Below the pieces are notes generated by a model. It ran no database searches, was not told the origin of the DNA, and saw only the letters and a list, made by a program, of their open reading frames with translations. From an uncultured bacterium (GTDB lineage Bacteria > Verrucomicrobiota > Lentisphaeria > Victivallales > Victivallaceae), in the NCBI GenBank assembly GCA_900551245.1, contig URVC01000007.1, positions 37,193 through 101,192 on the forward strand: DNA of 64,000 nucleotides. The letters run 5' to 3'. The translations under genes and the position numbers were made by a program. Shown here piece by piece: positions 25,678 through 34,442 of this stretch. Position 1 is the first letter of the stretch. Each line of letters begins with the position of its first letter.

Positions 25678-27820
25678 TTGGAGCGGGGAGTGCCCGGCGC
25701 CGGCATTGAAGTTGTACTGGCGTCGCCGGACGGATATCGGGCAGCGGAAGAAGAAAAGTGCTGCCCGGCGGAAGCAGTTGCGCCGGGCGTAACCCGTGGG
25801 CAAACGGAATTTCACGTTTCTGTGTGCCGCAGTCTACCAGAAAGTTCGCATCGCGATTCACCTTGCGGCGAAGACGGATCAGCAATGTGGCATCGTTGTG
25901 TCCATATTGCAGGCGGGCTTCAAAGTCCGGATCGTCCAGAGGAACAAGTTTGCCCATGTGGGCAAACTCCTCCTCCGTAATCTCTTTCAGAAAGGGAAGC
26001 CGGACCGGCGGCAGCACCGCCGGAGACATGCGGAAAAGAGCATAGTGCAGATTGTACCAGTGCAGAAAGGTGATCGGGGCAATCTGCGGATGCCCCGCTG
26101 TTTTTTCCCTGAGCCGCTCCAGTTCTTCCGGGGAAAGGTTGGAATCGTTCAGATCGATGAGAAGAAAGTCTCCCGGTTCCGGTTCTGCGGTGAGCGGTTT
26201 GCTTCGATAGCCGAAGACAAAGTGGGAGCGAATTTTGGAAGAGGCCAGCAGGGTGGAGCCAGGAGGAATTTTTCCTTTTAGAAAATCAATCGCCTTGTCT
26301 GCTTCCGGGAGCTGTGCAACGGGCGCATAGGAGTATTTTCCAAGAAAGACACTTTTTCCCATGAAAAAATAGAGGGAAGCTGTACCGAATAAAGTGGCCA
26401 GCAACGCCCCGTATATTCTCCTGCGGTCGTGATTCCGGAACAGCAACGCGCAACCGCTGAGCGCTGTGAGGAAAATCAGCGTGTTGATTTCCAACCCGTA
26501 CCAGAGGCTTACATTCTGCATTTGACGGCTGGACTGCAGACAGACCCCTGCGGCCAGCGGCAGAGCTGCGAGCAGTAATCCGGGATTGGGAAGCAGAAAG
26601 AAAAACATCGGCAGCGTCAGCGCGAGCAGAAAGTCCAGATTGCTGCGTTCGAACAGAGTTCCCCAGAATGCCCGGGGATTCAGTATCGGTGAGAATATCA
26701 CCTCGGTCATTGTATTGCCGAGTTGCGAGAAGTGGAACATCTGTGTATAATGTTCCGTATCTGCCGCTTCCGGAATGATATAGCGGGAAATTGCGAGAAA
26801 GAGAATCGGCATGGTGAAACACAGTACTGCTCCGGAGCGCCACTTGCGCTGGAAAAGCAGATAGAGGCCATAGCCGAACCAGAGAATCGCAACCGTCTCC
26901 TGGACCAGCAGAGAAAACAAAAAGGTAATTGCCATACCAATCCGGTTCTTCTGTTCCCGGAAGAGAAAGAAGAGGATCAGCAACGGGGGGAGCATATTGA
27001 TCGGATGATAACTGTAAAATAAGGAGAGCGGCTGATTGCTGATTACCGGATTGAACAGCGCCATCAGACTGAAGAACAACGAGGTGGCAGTAGGCAGCCG
27101 CATGCTGCGCCCCAGCAGATAGAGAAGAAAAACCGGGGAGTAGATCAGCAGGGCATTGAGCAGAAAGATGGTTTCCGGGGCCGGCAGAATTCTCAGAAAC
27201 AACGGCATGATCAGGTTGGGTAGCGGATTCCAGTGTCCGCCGGCCACAAAATAACGAATGAGCGGCAGGTCAGGACCCTGAAGAATTCGCAGATAATCTG
27301 TGGCATATTCTCCCCAGTCCTGATAGAGTAGAAAAACGGCTCGCCAGGCGTGGGTCTGCATATGAAATCCCCACCAGGTGCCGGCCAGAGCAAATGCTCC
27401 GGCCAACAATAATCCGAGCCTGGAAATGGAGCAGGACTCCGGTGACGGCAGAGGAGTGGAGGGCGCAATTGATTCACCCAGGCGGAAGAGGGCCCAGCAC
27501 CAGCAGAGGATCACCGCCAGCAACGGCGTTACTGTTTCTGTTGAAACCGCCAGAAATGGAATCGACAGCAACAACGGGAGACCGCTTCTCCCAACTTTTT
27601 TCAGCAGATCTTTTCCGCCAGTCAACAACGGCAGTAGAAAGAGAAGCAGAAAACCTGCGATCAGGCCGATGAAACGCCACCCGTCTGGTTGATGGGCATG
27701 ATAAAGCAGAATCCCGTGAATCGGATCACAGGCCCGAAGTTCAATGACGAACCGCTGAAGAGCGACGCCCGCAAGAAAAGACCAGAGCAGGGGGAGAAGC
27801 ACATAAATTCTCTCTTTCAT
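25625..27820 (-). CDS. DUF2079-family polytopic membrane protein (copy 2)
   Basis: 731 residues and about a dozen membrane helices. Paralogue of the gene at 21457-23697: shared stretches include QDWGEYATDYL, NPVISNQPLSLFYSYHPINM, LLVQETVAILWFGYGLYLL and AGVCLQSS. The C-terminal soluble domain again ends in a Pro-rich segment with FLLPLP. The function is unknown; a GT-C-like transferase of surface glycan is a guess from fold. GAGGAG precedes the ATG. DUF2156 and mreB are transcribed toward it on the same strand. Confidence 0.75.
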   Translation of the reverse strand: MKERIYVLLPLLWSFLAGVALQRFVIELRACDPIHGILLYHAHQPDGWRFIGLIAGFLLLFLLPLLTGGKDLLKKVGRSGLPLLLSIPFLAVSTETVTPLLAVILCWCWALFRLGESIAPSTPLPSPESCSISRLGLLLAGAFALAGTWWGFHMQTHAWRAVFLLYQDWGEYATDYLRILQGPDLPLIRYFVAGGHWNPLPNLIMPLFLRILPAPETIFLLNALLIYSPVFLLYLLGRSMRLPTATSLFFSLMALFNPVISNQPLSLFYSYHPINMLPPLLILFFLFREQKNRIGMAITFLFSLLVQETVAILWFGYGLYLLFQRKWRSGAVLCFTMPILFLAISRYIIPEAADTEHYTQMFHFSQLGNTMTEVIFSPILNPRAFWGTLFERSNLDFLLALTLPMFFFLLPNPGLLLAALPLAAGVCLQSSRQMQNVSLWYGLEINTLIFLTALSGCALLFRNHDRRRIYGALLATLFGTASLYFFMGKSVFLGKYSYAPVAQLPEADKAIDFLKGKIPPGSTLLASSKIRSHFVFGYRSKPLTAEPEPGDFLLIDLNDSNLSPEELERLREKTAGHPQIAPITFLHWYNLHYALFRMSPAVLPPVRLPFLKEITEEEFAHMGKLVPLDDPDFEARLQYGHNDATLLIRLRRKVNRDANFLVDCGTQKREIPFAHGLRPAQLLPPGSTFLLPLPDIRPATPVQLQCRRRALPAPIKAAGPAELRIGSSSRD

Positions 27821-27850
27821 GCACTTCTCCTCGATGTGATTGATACGAAA

Positions 27851-28744
27851 TTATTTCGCCCGCAGGAAGTACCGCTTGAAGAACCGTTCCGGATCCAGCG
27901 AACGCTTGGCGTGACGGAGAGATTCCTCATTCATATCCTGTTCGCGGTTCATGAACTTCGCCTTGCCGCGAAGCGCAATCGCCAGCTGCCAGGTCAGGGT
28001 TTGCGGTGCCCCTTTGACCGCATGGTCGGCCTTTTCATAGTGCACATCCACCGTGTCGGAGGGCAGCAAACTGTAGACCGAGAATCCCGCCGGGTAGTCC
28101 GGTTCCGCGTAAAGGATGATGCCGCCGAGCCCGAGTTCGTCGAAGTTGTTCCAGGCGCGGTTCATGGCCAGCGCCTCCTCCTCCAGAAATTCGCAGGGCT
28201 CCAGCCGGGAGTTCAGGTCGGCGGCAAGTTTTGCCACGACCGGAATCTCCTCTTTGGTGATCCGGCGCACTTCGGCATAGGGCCAGTTGGTCTGGAACTG
28301 TTTGACCAGATTGTGCTTCTTGCGCAGTTTCGGACCGGTGAAGGTCGCGATCTTCTCCACCGAATAGAGGTAGTCGATCGCGCCTTCATCGAACTCCAGT
28401 TCGAAGAAATCATCGCATTCCGGATGGCGGTCGAGAAACTCCTCCGGCACATCGTAAATGCCGCCGTCGGTCAACCCTTCCGCGAGGAAGGCGTCGTTGA
28501 TCTCCTTGAGCTCGGCCGGCTCCGTCCAGCGGCCGATGGGGTAGTGGATGGTCCGGGCCTTGCGTTCATAAACGACCAGCCGGTCGCCGGCTTCCACGAA
28601 TTCCAGTCCATACGGCTCCTGGTACATGAAGAGATTGGGGAAACTGCATTCGCAGCTCTGACTTGCCCCGATGGCCAGTTTTTCGTCGAACAATTTCCGG
28701 TCCTCAAGTTTGACCGGACGGAGGGTGCTGAAATCGATTTTCAT
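27851..28744 (-). CDS. DUF2156 / LPG-synthase C-terminal-like protein
   Basis: 297 residues, a double GNAT-like fold related to the catalytic part of MprF, which aminoacylates phosphatidylglycerol, but without MprF's membrane domain. Visible are LRKKHNLVKQFQTNWP (about 140-155) and near the C-terminus KFMNREQDMNEESLRHAKRS, the family's best-kept block. Soluble members are widespread and mostly uncharacterised. It begins 1 nt after mreB, suggesting a cell-envelope role, which is inference. Confidence 0.8.
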   Translation of the reverse strand: MKIDFSTLRPVKLEDRKLFDEKLAIGASQSCECSFPNLFMYQEPYGLEFVEAGDRLVVYERKARTIHYPIGRWTEPAELKEINDAFLAEGLTDGGIYDVPEEFLDRHPECDDFFELEFDEGAIDYLYSVEKIATFTGPKLRKKHNLVKQFQTNWPYAEVRRITKEEIPVVAKLAADLNSRLEPCEFLEEEALAMNRAWNNFDELGLGGIILYAEPDYPAGFSVYSLLPSDTVDVHYEKADHAVKGAPQTLTWQLAIALRGKAKFMNREQDMNEESLRHAKRSLDPERFFKRYFLRAK

Positions 28745-28745
28745 T

Positions 28746-29771
28746 CTACGCCAACCAGATACTGTCTTCCTGAAGCATGACTCCCGTCCCCTTCGCCACC
28801 GCGTTGAGCGGCTCTTCGGAGATGAAGACGGGCAGCCCGGTTTCTTCGGTTAATAACTTATCGAGCCCGGAGAGCAGCGCGCCGCCACCGGCAAGCATGA
28901 TCCCGCGGTCGATCAAATCCGCCGCAAGATCCGGGGGACACCGTTCCAGAGTCGCCCGGACCGCTTCGATAATCGTCGTGATCGGCTCCTGCAGCGCCAT
29001 GCGGATTTCCGCCGCGCTGACCCGGACCGTCTTCGGCACCCGGGAAACCAGATCCAACCCTTTGACTTCCAGACTTTCATCATCTTTCACCGGATAGGCG
29101 CTGCCAATCCGGATTTTGATCTGTTCCGCCGTCAGTTCACCGATCATCAGATTGTAAACCCGCTTGAGATGTTGAATGATCGCGCCGTCCAGCTCATCGC
29201 CGCCGACCCGGACGCTCTTGGAGCCGACGATGCCGGAGAGGGAGATGACCGCCACCTCCGTGGTTCCGCCGCCGATGTCGACGATCATGCTGCCGGCCGG
29301 TTCCGCCACCGGGAGACCGACGCCGACAGCGGCCGCCATCGGTTCCTCCACGAGAACAACTTCCCCGGCGCCCGCGCGTTTCGCACTGGCTTTCACCGCG
29401 CGGTTTTCCACTTCGGTAATGCCGGAGGGAACCGCCACCAGAACCCGGGGGTGCAGCAGCCGTTTGCGCCACGGCACCGTGCGGATCGCTTTCTGGATGA
29501 AATAGCGGAGCATCTCCTCGGTGATTTCAAAATCTGCGATGACACCGTCCTTCATCGGGCGGATGGCCCGGATGTTGCAGGGGCATTTACCCAGCATGCT
29601 TTTGGCTTCGCTGCCGACGTTGAGCACCTGCCGGGTGCTCTCCTTGATGGCCACCACGGAGGGTTCCGCCAGCACGATTCCCATATCGCGCACATACACC
29701 AGACAGTTGGCGGTTCCGAGGTCGATGCCGATATCTGTGGAGAACATTTTAGCCAAGCATTGAGTACTCAT
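28746..29771 (-). CDS. mreB: Rod-shape determining protein MreB
   Basis: 341 residues. Bacterial actin that guides cell-wall synthesis along the inner membrane. The phosphate loops are DIGIDLGTANCLVYV and IVDIGGGTTEVAVISL; the adenosine loop is GIMLAGGGALLSGLD. The start at 29771 has AGGGGG upstream; an internal ATG at 29747 would match the shorter N-terminus of some homologues. mreC, mreD and pbp2 are not adjacent; instead a DUF2156 gene follows by 1 nt. Confidence 0.95.
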   Translation of the reverse strand: MSTQCLAKMFSTDIGIDLGTANCLVYVRDMGIVLAEPSVVAIKESTRQVLNVGSEAKSMLGKCPCNIRAIRPMKDGVIADFEITEEMLRYFIQKAIRTVPWRKRLLHPRVLVAVPSGITEVENRAVKASAKRAGAGEVVLVEEPMAAAVGVGLPVAEPAGSMIVDIGGGTTEVAVISLSGIVGSKSVRVGGDELDGAIIQHLKRVYNLMIGELTAEQIKIRIGSAYPVKDDESLEVKGLDLVSRVPKTVRVSAAEIRMALQEPITTIIEAVRATLERCPPDLAADLIDRGIMLAGGGALLSGLDKLLTEETGLPVFISEEPLNAVAKGTGVMLQEDSIWLA

Positions 29772-30078
29772 GGATCCCCCTAACTACGGTGATATATCCT
29801 TACAATTATTTCTGATTTCAGAATTCGGGTTTTCTTTCGTTGTATTAATAGACTTTTTTTTTCTGAAAATGCAAGTAAAAGCGGCAAATATTGTCCAACA
29901 ATCCGTTAAAAACCGCACCTTTGTCCCCTGTGACAGATTGAAAAGAGTTCCGCCGGGTGATATTTTATGAACATTTCAGAGAAACAGCGGGTTTGTTGAT
30001 TGACGGCGACACGGTGATTGTCGAAGCTCGGCTTCGGGCAGTGGACGGCGCAGCCTGCGGGAATTTGTGAGGGAAGGT
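29772..30078. promoter_or_regulatory. Divergent promoter region between mreB and heptosyltransferase
   Basis: 307 bp without a gene. For mreB (minus): -35 TTGCAT (29869-29874), 18-nt spacer, -10 TATTAA (29845-29850). For the heptosyltransferase (plus): -35 TTGAAA (29938-29943), 17-nt spacer, -10 TATTTT (29961-29966), then a leader of about 105 nt. That leader holds a tight hairpin CGAAGC-TCG-GCTTCG (30022-30036). Nothing else was recognised. Confidence 0.5.
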
Positions 30079-31224
30079 ATGAGTTGTGACGATGCGGCCT
30101 GTCCGCCGGAGTATGTGCACCATCTGGATCTGCTGCACGACTACCCGGCACCGGAATTCCCCCGTCTGACCATCCCGCGCGAGGCCTGGCGGAACGGGCT
30201 GGTTCTGCGCATGCCGAACCATCTGGGGGATGCGGTCATGGCTTTGCCCGCGCTCGGCATGCTCCGCCGGATTGTTCCGGAATATTGTTCGTTGCAGGTG
30301 GTGGCTCCCGCCGGTCAGCGTGCTCTCTACGGGTCGCTGCCCGATGTGGATGGATTTCTGCCGCTGGCGAAGATCCACTGCGGCTGGTCGTTCGAGGAGA
30401 TTCTCTCGCTTCGTCAGCAGCGGCTCGGGGTCGGCGTACTTTTCAACAACTCGTTCCGCGATGCTCTGACCATGCGTCTGGCCGGGGTGCCGCGTCTCTA
30501 CGGTGCGGCGGCGCGATGCCGCTCGCGACTGCTGGCGTACAGTTTCCATTTTCCGCCCCGGGAAGATCGTCAGCTTGCGAAAATGCATCAGACCAACAAA
30601 TGTCTCGCCATCGCGTCCGCTCTCGGCGCGCCGCGGTGGGATGGCTCTCTGCCGGAGTTCCGCCTGAAACCGGCAGTCAACGAACTCGCTCCGGAGATCA
30701 CCGCGTTCTGCGAGCACCCCCGGATGCTGACGGTCGCCTCGGGCGCGGCGTACGGCGCGGCGAAACGCTGGCCGGCGGAATCGTTCCGCAAAGTCGCCGC
30801 CGCCTGGGTGGAAGCGGGCGGGATCGTCGTGGTGCTGGGCTCCACCTCCGAGCGGCCGATCGGCGACGAAGTGATTGCCGGACTCCGGCGCGACCGGGCG
30901 TTCAATCTCTCCGGACGGACCGGGTTGGCAGATCTGATGCATCTGCTGGCGAATTCGGTGCTGACCGTCGCCAACGATTCCGGAATCATGCATCTTTCCG
31001 CCGCGCTCGGCCGGCCGGGAATTGCGGTGTTCGGCCCGACCGATTACACCGCGACCGGTCCGATCAGCCGGAAATGGAGTCTGCTCTTCGACAAGGTGGA
31101 GTGCGCTCCCTGCTTCCGCCGGGAGTGTCCGAAAGGCGACGCCCGCTGCATCCGCCGGATCACGGCGGAGATGGTGATCGCGGAAATGCGGCGGATCGGG
31201 CGTGCCGAAGGAATTCCGTTCTGA
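30079..31224 (+). CDS. ADP-heptose:LPS heptosyltransferase (GT9, WaaF-like)
   Basis: 381 residues from ATG 30079; a GTG at 30067 is an alternative. GT9 enzymes add heptose to LPS core in the cytoplasm. The acceptor domain begins VLRMPNHLGDAVMALPALGML. The sugar-nucleotide half shows ASGAAYGAAKRWP, NLSGRTGLADLMHLLAN and the NDSGIMHLSAALGRPGIAVFGPT signature near 300. The C-terminal Cys-rich CAPCFRRECPKGDARC is typical of WaaF. It supports an LPS-bearing outer membrane. Confidence 0.88.
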   Translation: MSCDDAACPPEYVHHLDLLHDYPAPEFPRLTIPREAWRNGLVLRMPNHLGDAVMALPALGMLRRIVPEYCSLQVVAPAGQRALYGSLPDVDGFLPLAKIHCGWSFEEILSLRQQRLGVGVLFNNSFRDALTMRLAGVPRLYGAAARCRSRLLAYSFHFPPREDRQLAKMHQTNKCLAIASALGAPRWDGSLPEFRLKPAVNELAPEITAFCEHPRMLTVASGAAYGAAKRWPAESFRKVAAAWVEAGGIVVVLGSTSERPIGDEVIAGLRRDRAFNLSGRTGLADLMHLLANSVLTVANDSGIMHLSAALGRPGIAVFGPTDYTATGPISRKWSLLFDKVECAPCFRRECPKGDARCIRRITAEMVIAEMRRIGRAEGIPF

Positions 31225-31238
31225 ACGGTTGCGGCAAA

Positions 31239-32723
31239 TCAGGTGAGGGCCGCGGCCTCCTCCGCCTGTTCCTCCTCCGCGGTCGGTGCCGGCGGCAGGT
31301 CGATGACCCGGATTGTCTTCCAGGCTCCCGAACGGCGTCGCCAGACCATCAGGACCGCATCGACCGCCATGTAGAAGGTGATCAGAGCCCACACCTGGGA
31401 CACGCCTGTTTTCACCACGCAGATGAGATAGAACGTTCCGGGAATCTGAATCAGCCATGAGGTGGCCATGCCGATGGCGAGCGGAATCCGGGTATCTCCG
31501 GCGCCGCGCAGACTGCCCATGGCGATGAACCGGGTGGCGTCGAGCAAATTGAAGAGGATGGCCCAGCGGAGAATGATGATGACGTTCTGATGAACCTGTT
31601 CAAAGTTGATTCCGGTGGTCCCGGCATTTTTCGAGCCGAACAAATTGATCAGCAGGTCCGGCGCGAAGAGATAGAAGCAGGAGGCGGCGAGCATCCAGCA
31701 GGCGAGCATCCGCCACGAACGGCCGGAGATCCGTTCCGCCACGAGAAGGCGTCGTTTCCCGATATACTGGCCGGTGATGATGCTGGTCGCATCCATGAGG
31801 CCGATCATCGGCATATTGCCGAGCATGTTGATGGTCAGGGCGATGCTGGTGGCGGTCAGCGCTTCGTTCCCGAGGTTGCCGATCATCATCACGACGATGG
31901 CGAACGCGGCATTGCGGATGAAGGTCTGCAGTCCGGCGGGAGCCCCGAAAATTAGCAGTTTGCGGAAAAAACGCCATTCCGGGCGGCGGTGACGGCGCGT
32001 TTCGTACTCCGACTGCCGTACCATGAGAAAGACCGAGGTGGAAATGATGAGCGTGCAGAGGTTGGCCAGGGAGTTGGCGGTCCCGGCCCCGAAAATTCCG
32101 AGCGGGGGGAGGCCGAACTCCCCGAAAATCAGAATGTAATTGAGCGGTACGCAGATCAGGCAGCCGATCACTTTGATGGTTGCGACCAGCATGGTTTTCC
32201 CCCGGCCGGTGAAAAAGGAGAGGAAGCCAAGCTCCATGCAGGTGAACCCGGCGCAGGGGGACATCGCCGTGAAATATTCCGTTTCATAGGCCGCGATGGC
32301 AGGATGATGCCCGTTGTGAGCGATGATCCAGGCGCCGCCTGCGGGCAGGGTGAAGGTGAGCACAATGGCCACGATCGTACCGAAATAGAAGCCGTTCCAC
32401 GCCGCCTGTACGCAGCCGACCCGGTCATTTGCCCCGTGAAACTGGGCGATGACGGTTGCGCTGAAGCTGGTGGTGATCAGAAAGAAGGCCATCAAGGTGA
32501 AGAACATCTGTCCCGCCGGCATGGCGGCGGCGATCTCCTCCGGAGAATCGTGTGCCAGAAAAATCCGGTTGGTCAGCATCATGACCGTGTTGCTGGCGCT
32601 CAGAATAATCAGCGGCCAGGCGATCCTCCAGATTTCGAGGTAGCCGCCCGGCTCAAAAAATTGCCGCCGGCTGAAATAGCCGGCAAACGTCTGCAAAGGG
32701 TGTCGAAACATTGGAATCCGCAT
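31239..32723 (-). CDS. MATE-family multidrug/Na+ antiporter (1)
   Basis: 494 residues with 12 membrane helices in two halves. MATE proteins export cationic drugs or metabolites against Na+ or H+. Repeated half signatures are visible: FLITTSFSATVIAQFHGA in the N-half and DATSIITGQYIGKRR in the C-half. It ends with an acidic, Ala/Glu-rich tail (PTAEEEQAEEAAAL). It is convergent with the heptosyltransferase gene (14 bp apart). It differs from the MarR-linked MATE pair at 54-58 kb. Confidence 0.85.
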   Translation of the reverse strand: MRIPMFRHPLQTFAGYFSRRQFFEPGGYLEIWRIAWPLIILSASNTVMMLTNRIFLAHDSPEEIAAAMPAGQMFFTLMAFFLITTSFSATVIAQFHGANDRVGCVQAAWNGFYFGTIVAIVLTFTLPAGGAWIIAHNGHHPAIAAYETEYFTAMSPCAGFTCMELGFLSFFTGRGKTMLVATIKVIGCLICVPLNYILIFGEFGLPPLGIFGAGTANSLANLCTLIISTSVFLMVRQSEYETRRHRRPEWRFFRKLLIFGAPAGLQTFIRNAAFAIVVMMIGNLGNEALTATSIALTINMLGNMPMIGLMDATSIITGQYIGKRRLLVAERISGRSWRMLACWMLAASCFYLFAPDLLINLFGSKNAGTTGINFEQVHQNVIIILRWAILFNLLDATRFIAMGSLRGAGDTRIPLAIGMATSWLIQIPGTFYLICVVKTGVSQVWALITFYMAVDAVLMVWRRRSGAWKTIRVIDLPPAPTAEEEQAEEAAALT

Positions 32724-32757
32724 AAAAGAATCATCCGGTTGAATTGATTAGAGGCGT

Positions 32758-32785
32758 AATATAATCCGGGAATCCTGATTTTCAA
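32758..32785 (-). promoter_or_regulatory. Promoter of MATE gene 1
   Basis: -35 TTGAAA (32780-32785), 16-nt spacer, -10 TATATT (32758-32763). It lies between the PHP gene stop and the MATE start. Confidence 0.55.
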
Positions 32786-32803
32786 CAACCCGAATATGTT
32801 TTT

Positions 32804-33640
32804 TTATCGGAAGTCGGCCGTTTTCCGTGCCGGATGCAGCCGGGCTGCCGTCGCCTCGTTGTAATTGACGAGGCCGAATTGCCGGCTGTAGTCGAAAACT
32901 TCGGGCATGTTGCTCCACACATCGACCGGTTTATGGGCATCTGCTCCGATGACCGTTTTCACTCCGCACTCCGCCGCCAGTTCCCAGACCGGGTTCCAGG
33001 GATACTGCCGCCGGCTTTCCGGACCGTTCTGAACCGGCGGTTTGCGGAATCCGTAGGCGTTGATCTCCAGCGGGATATCGAATGTGATCGAGGCCTGCAT
33101 GAGATCCCGGTAGAGCGCCGCAAGTTCCGGCGTCCAGGTGCGGAAGCAGACCAGCGCCATGTCGGGATGCGCGAGGTAGGCGATCAAACCGTTCTCCATC
33201 ATTTGGATCGACTCTTCGATGCAGCCTCTGACCAGCTCCGTCTCCTCCGGCGTGATGTCGCCGACCCAGATGAGTTCGCCTGCTCTGCGGGTGAAATGAA
33301 CCGCGCCGATCAGATAGTCCAGGCCATATTCCCCGAGGTAGACCTCCCGGTAGAACGACGGGCCGAGCGCGGGAAGATAATCCGCCTCCAGACCGGCGAG
33401 AACCGTCAAGTCCGGAAATGCTTCCCGGGCGCGCCGGATGTCATCGCAGTAGTCGGCAAGTTCGGTAAAGTCCATTCGTGTCGAAGCGTATTCCCCTCCG
33501 GGGAAGGGGGAGTGGTCGGAAAATCCGAGCACGGCAACATTCTGACGCACCGCTTCGGCGCAGTAATCGGAAATTTCCCCCTGAGCGTGTTTACAACGGC
33601 GGGTATGGGTGTGCAGATTGACCCGCAGCGGTTGTTTCAT
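32804..33640 (-). CDS. PHP-domain phosphatase, HisK/histidinol-phosphatase-like
   Basis: 278 residues. PHP metal site: HTHTRRCKHAQGE (first ligands), FSDHSPFPGGEY, Glu in AGLEADYL, HFTRRAGELIWVGD, YLAHPDM and, at the end, IGADAHKP. This pattern fits the histidinol-phosphate phosphatases of the PHP type (HisJ/HisK), which act in histidine synthesis. No other his gene is close, so a different phosphoester substrate is possible. AGGAGG precedes the ATG. Confidence 0.8.
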   Translation of the reverse strand: MKQPLRVNLHTHTRRCKHAQGEISDYCAEAVRQNVAVLGFSDHSPFPGGEYASTRMDFTELADYCDDIRRAREAFPDLTVLAGLEADYLPALGPSFYREVYLGEYGLDYLIGAVHFTRRAGELIWVGDITPEETELVRGCIEESIQMMENGLIAYLAHPDMALVCFRTWTPELAALYRDLMQASITFDIPLEINAYGFRKPPVQNGPESRRQYPWNPVWELAAECGVKTVIGADAHKPVDVWSNMPEVFDYSRQFGLVNYNEATAARLHPARKTADFR

Positions 33641-33669
33641 AATTCGGAACCTCCTGTGGTAATCCGATT

Positions 33670-33698
33670 AATATAACGCCGCCCCCGGGGGAAATCAA
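33670..33698 (-). promoter_or_regulatory. Promoter of the PHP phosphatase gene
   Basis: -35 TTGATT (33693-33698), 17-nt spacer, -10 TATATT (33670-33675), about 22 nt of leader. Confidence 0.55.
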
Positions 33699-33732
33699 TG
33701 CGGTTTTCTGGAAAATGCGCCGCAGGCCGGAC

Positions 33733-34383
33733 TCAGGCTTCCCCGCTGTAAATTTTCATATAGGCGTCATACGCCTTGCGGTAGCGGGAAGCATTGGCCG
33801 GGCTGAAGCTTTTGTTGGTGTAGCCGCGGTAACGGCTGATCTTGACCGATGCGCGCTCAAAATAGATGCGCAACTGGTTGATCACGCTGATTTCGTAGTC
33901 GCCGAGGAATTTTTCCGAACGGACCAGTTCCGCCTCCGTCTGGGTGACCCCCAGCGCTTTCAGCGGCGAAACCGATTCATCCTGGAGAAGTTCCTCCTGG
34001 AGTTCCAGCGAATCGCCCAGGGTCTGGGAGATGTTGCGGATCAGCAGGACAAAGTGAAGAATGCCCCGCTCGCGCAACTCCGTATCCGGGCTGGAGAGCA
34101 TCCGGAGAATCGCCCGGGTGTCTTCCGCCGCCTGCTGCATGAGCTGGTCGCCGATGGTGTAGATGCGGCTGCGTTCCGCGTCCTCTTTGGCAAAGAGATC
34201 GTCGGAAAAGAGCTTCGCCGCGCAGTCGTACGCGGCATCCCGCCGCCCCATCAGCGGAGGCAGATTCATCTTAATCAGAGGATCCGCATTGCGGAGCGGT
34301 TTGTGCGAGGCGGCCGCGGGACGGAGAAAGTCCCAGGTCCGCTTGACCCTGCTGATGATTTCATTGGGCAAACTGATGCTCAT
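33733..34383 (-). CDS. Hypothetical protein downstream of serA
   Basis: 216 residues from ATG 34383, which has AGGAG six bases upstream. A longer reading from 34443 overlaps the serA stop as TAATG and would add 20 residues. No family was recognised. The sequence looks mostly alpha-helical and soluble, with heptad-like stretches (LELQEELLQDE, EISVINQLRIYFERA) and no signal peptide or membrane segment. Position behind serA suggests co-transcription; the role is unknown. Confidence 0.6.
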   Translation of the reverse strand: MSISLPNEIISRVKRTWDFLRPAAASHKPLRNADPLIKMNLPPLMGRRDAAYDCAAKLFSDDLFAKEDAERSRIYTIGDQLMQQAAEDTRAILRMLSSPDTELRERGILHFVLLIRNISQTLGDSLELQEELLQDESVSPLKALGVTQTEAELVRSEKFLGDYEISVINQLRIYFERASVKISRYRGYTNKSFSPANASRYRKAYDAYMKIYSGEA

Positions 34384-34442
34384 GAACCGCTCCTCGTTGG
34401 AGTCTGCCGCGCCCCCGGAATGGGACGCGGCAGATTTTGACA

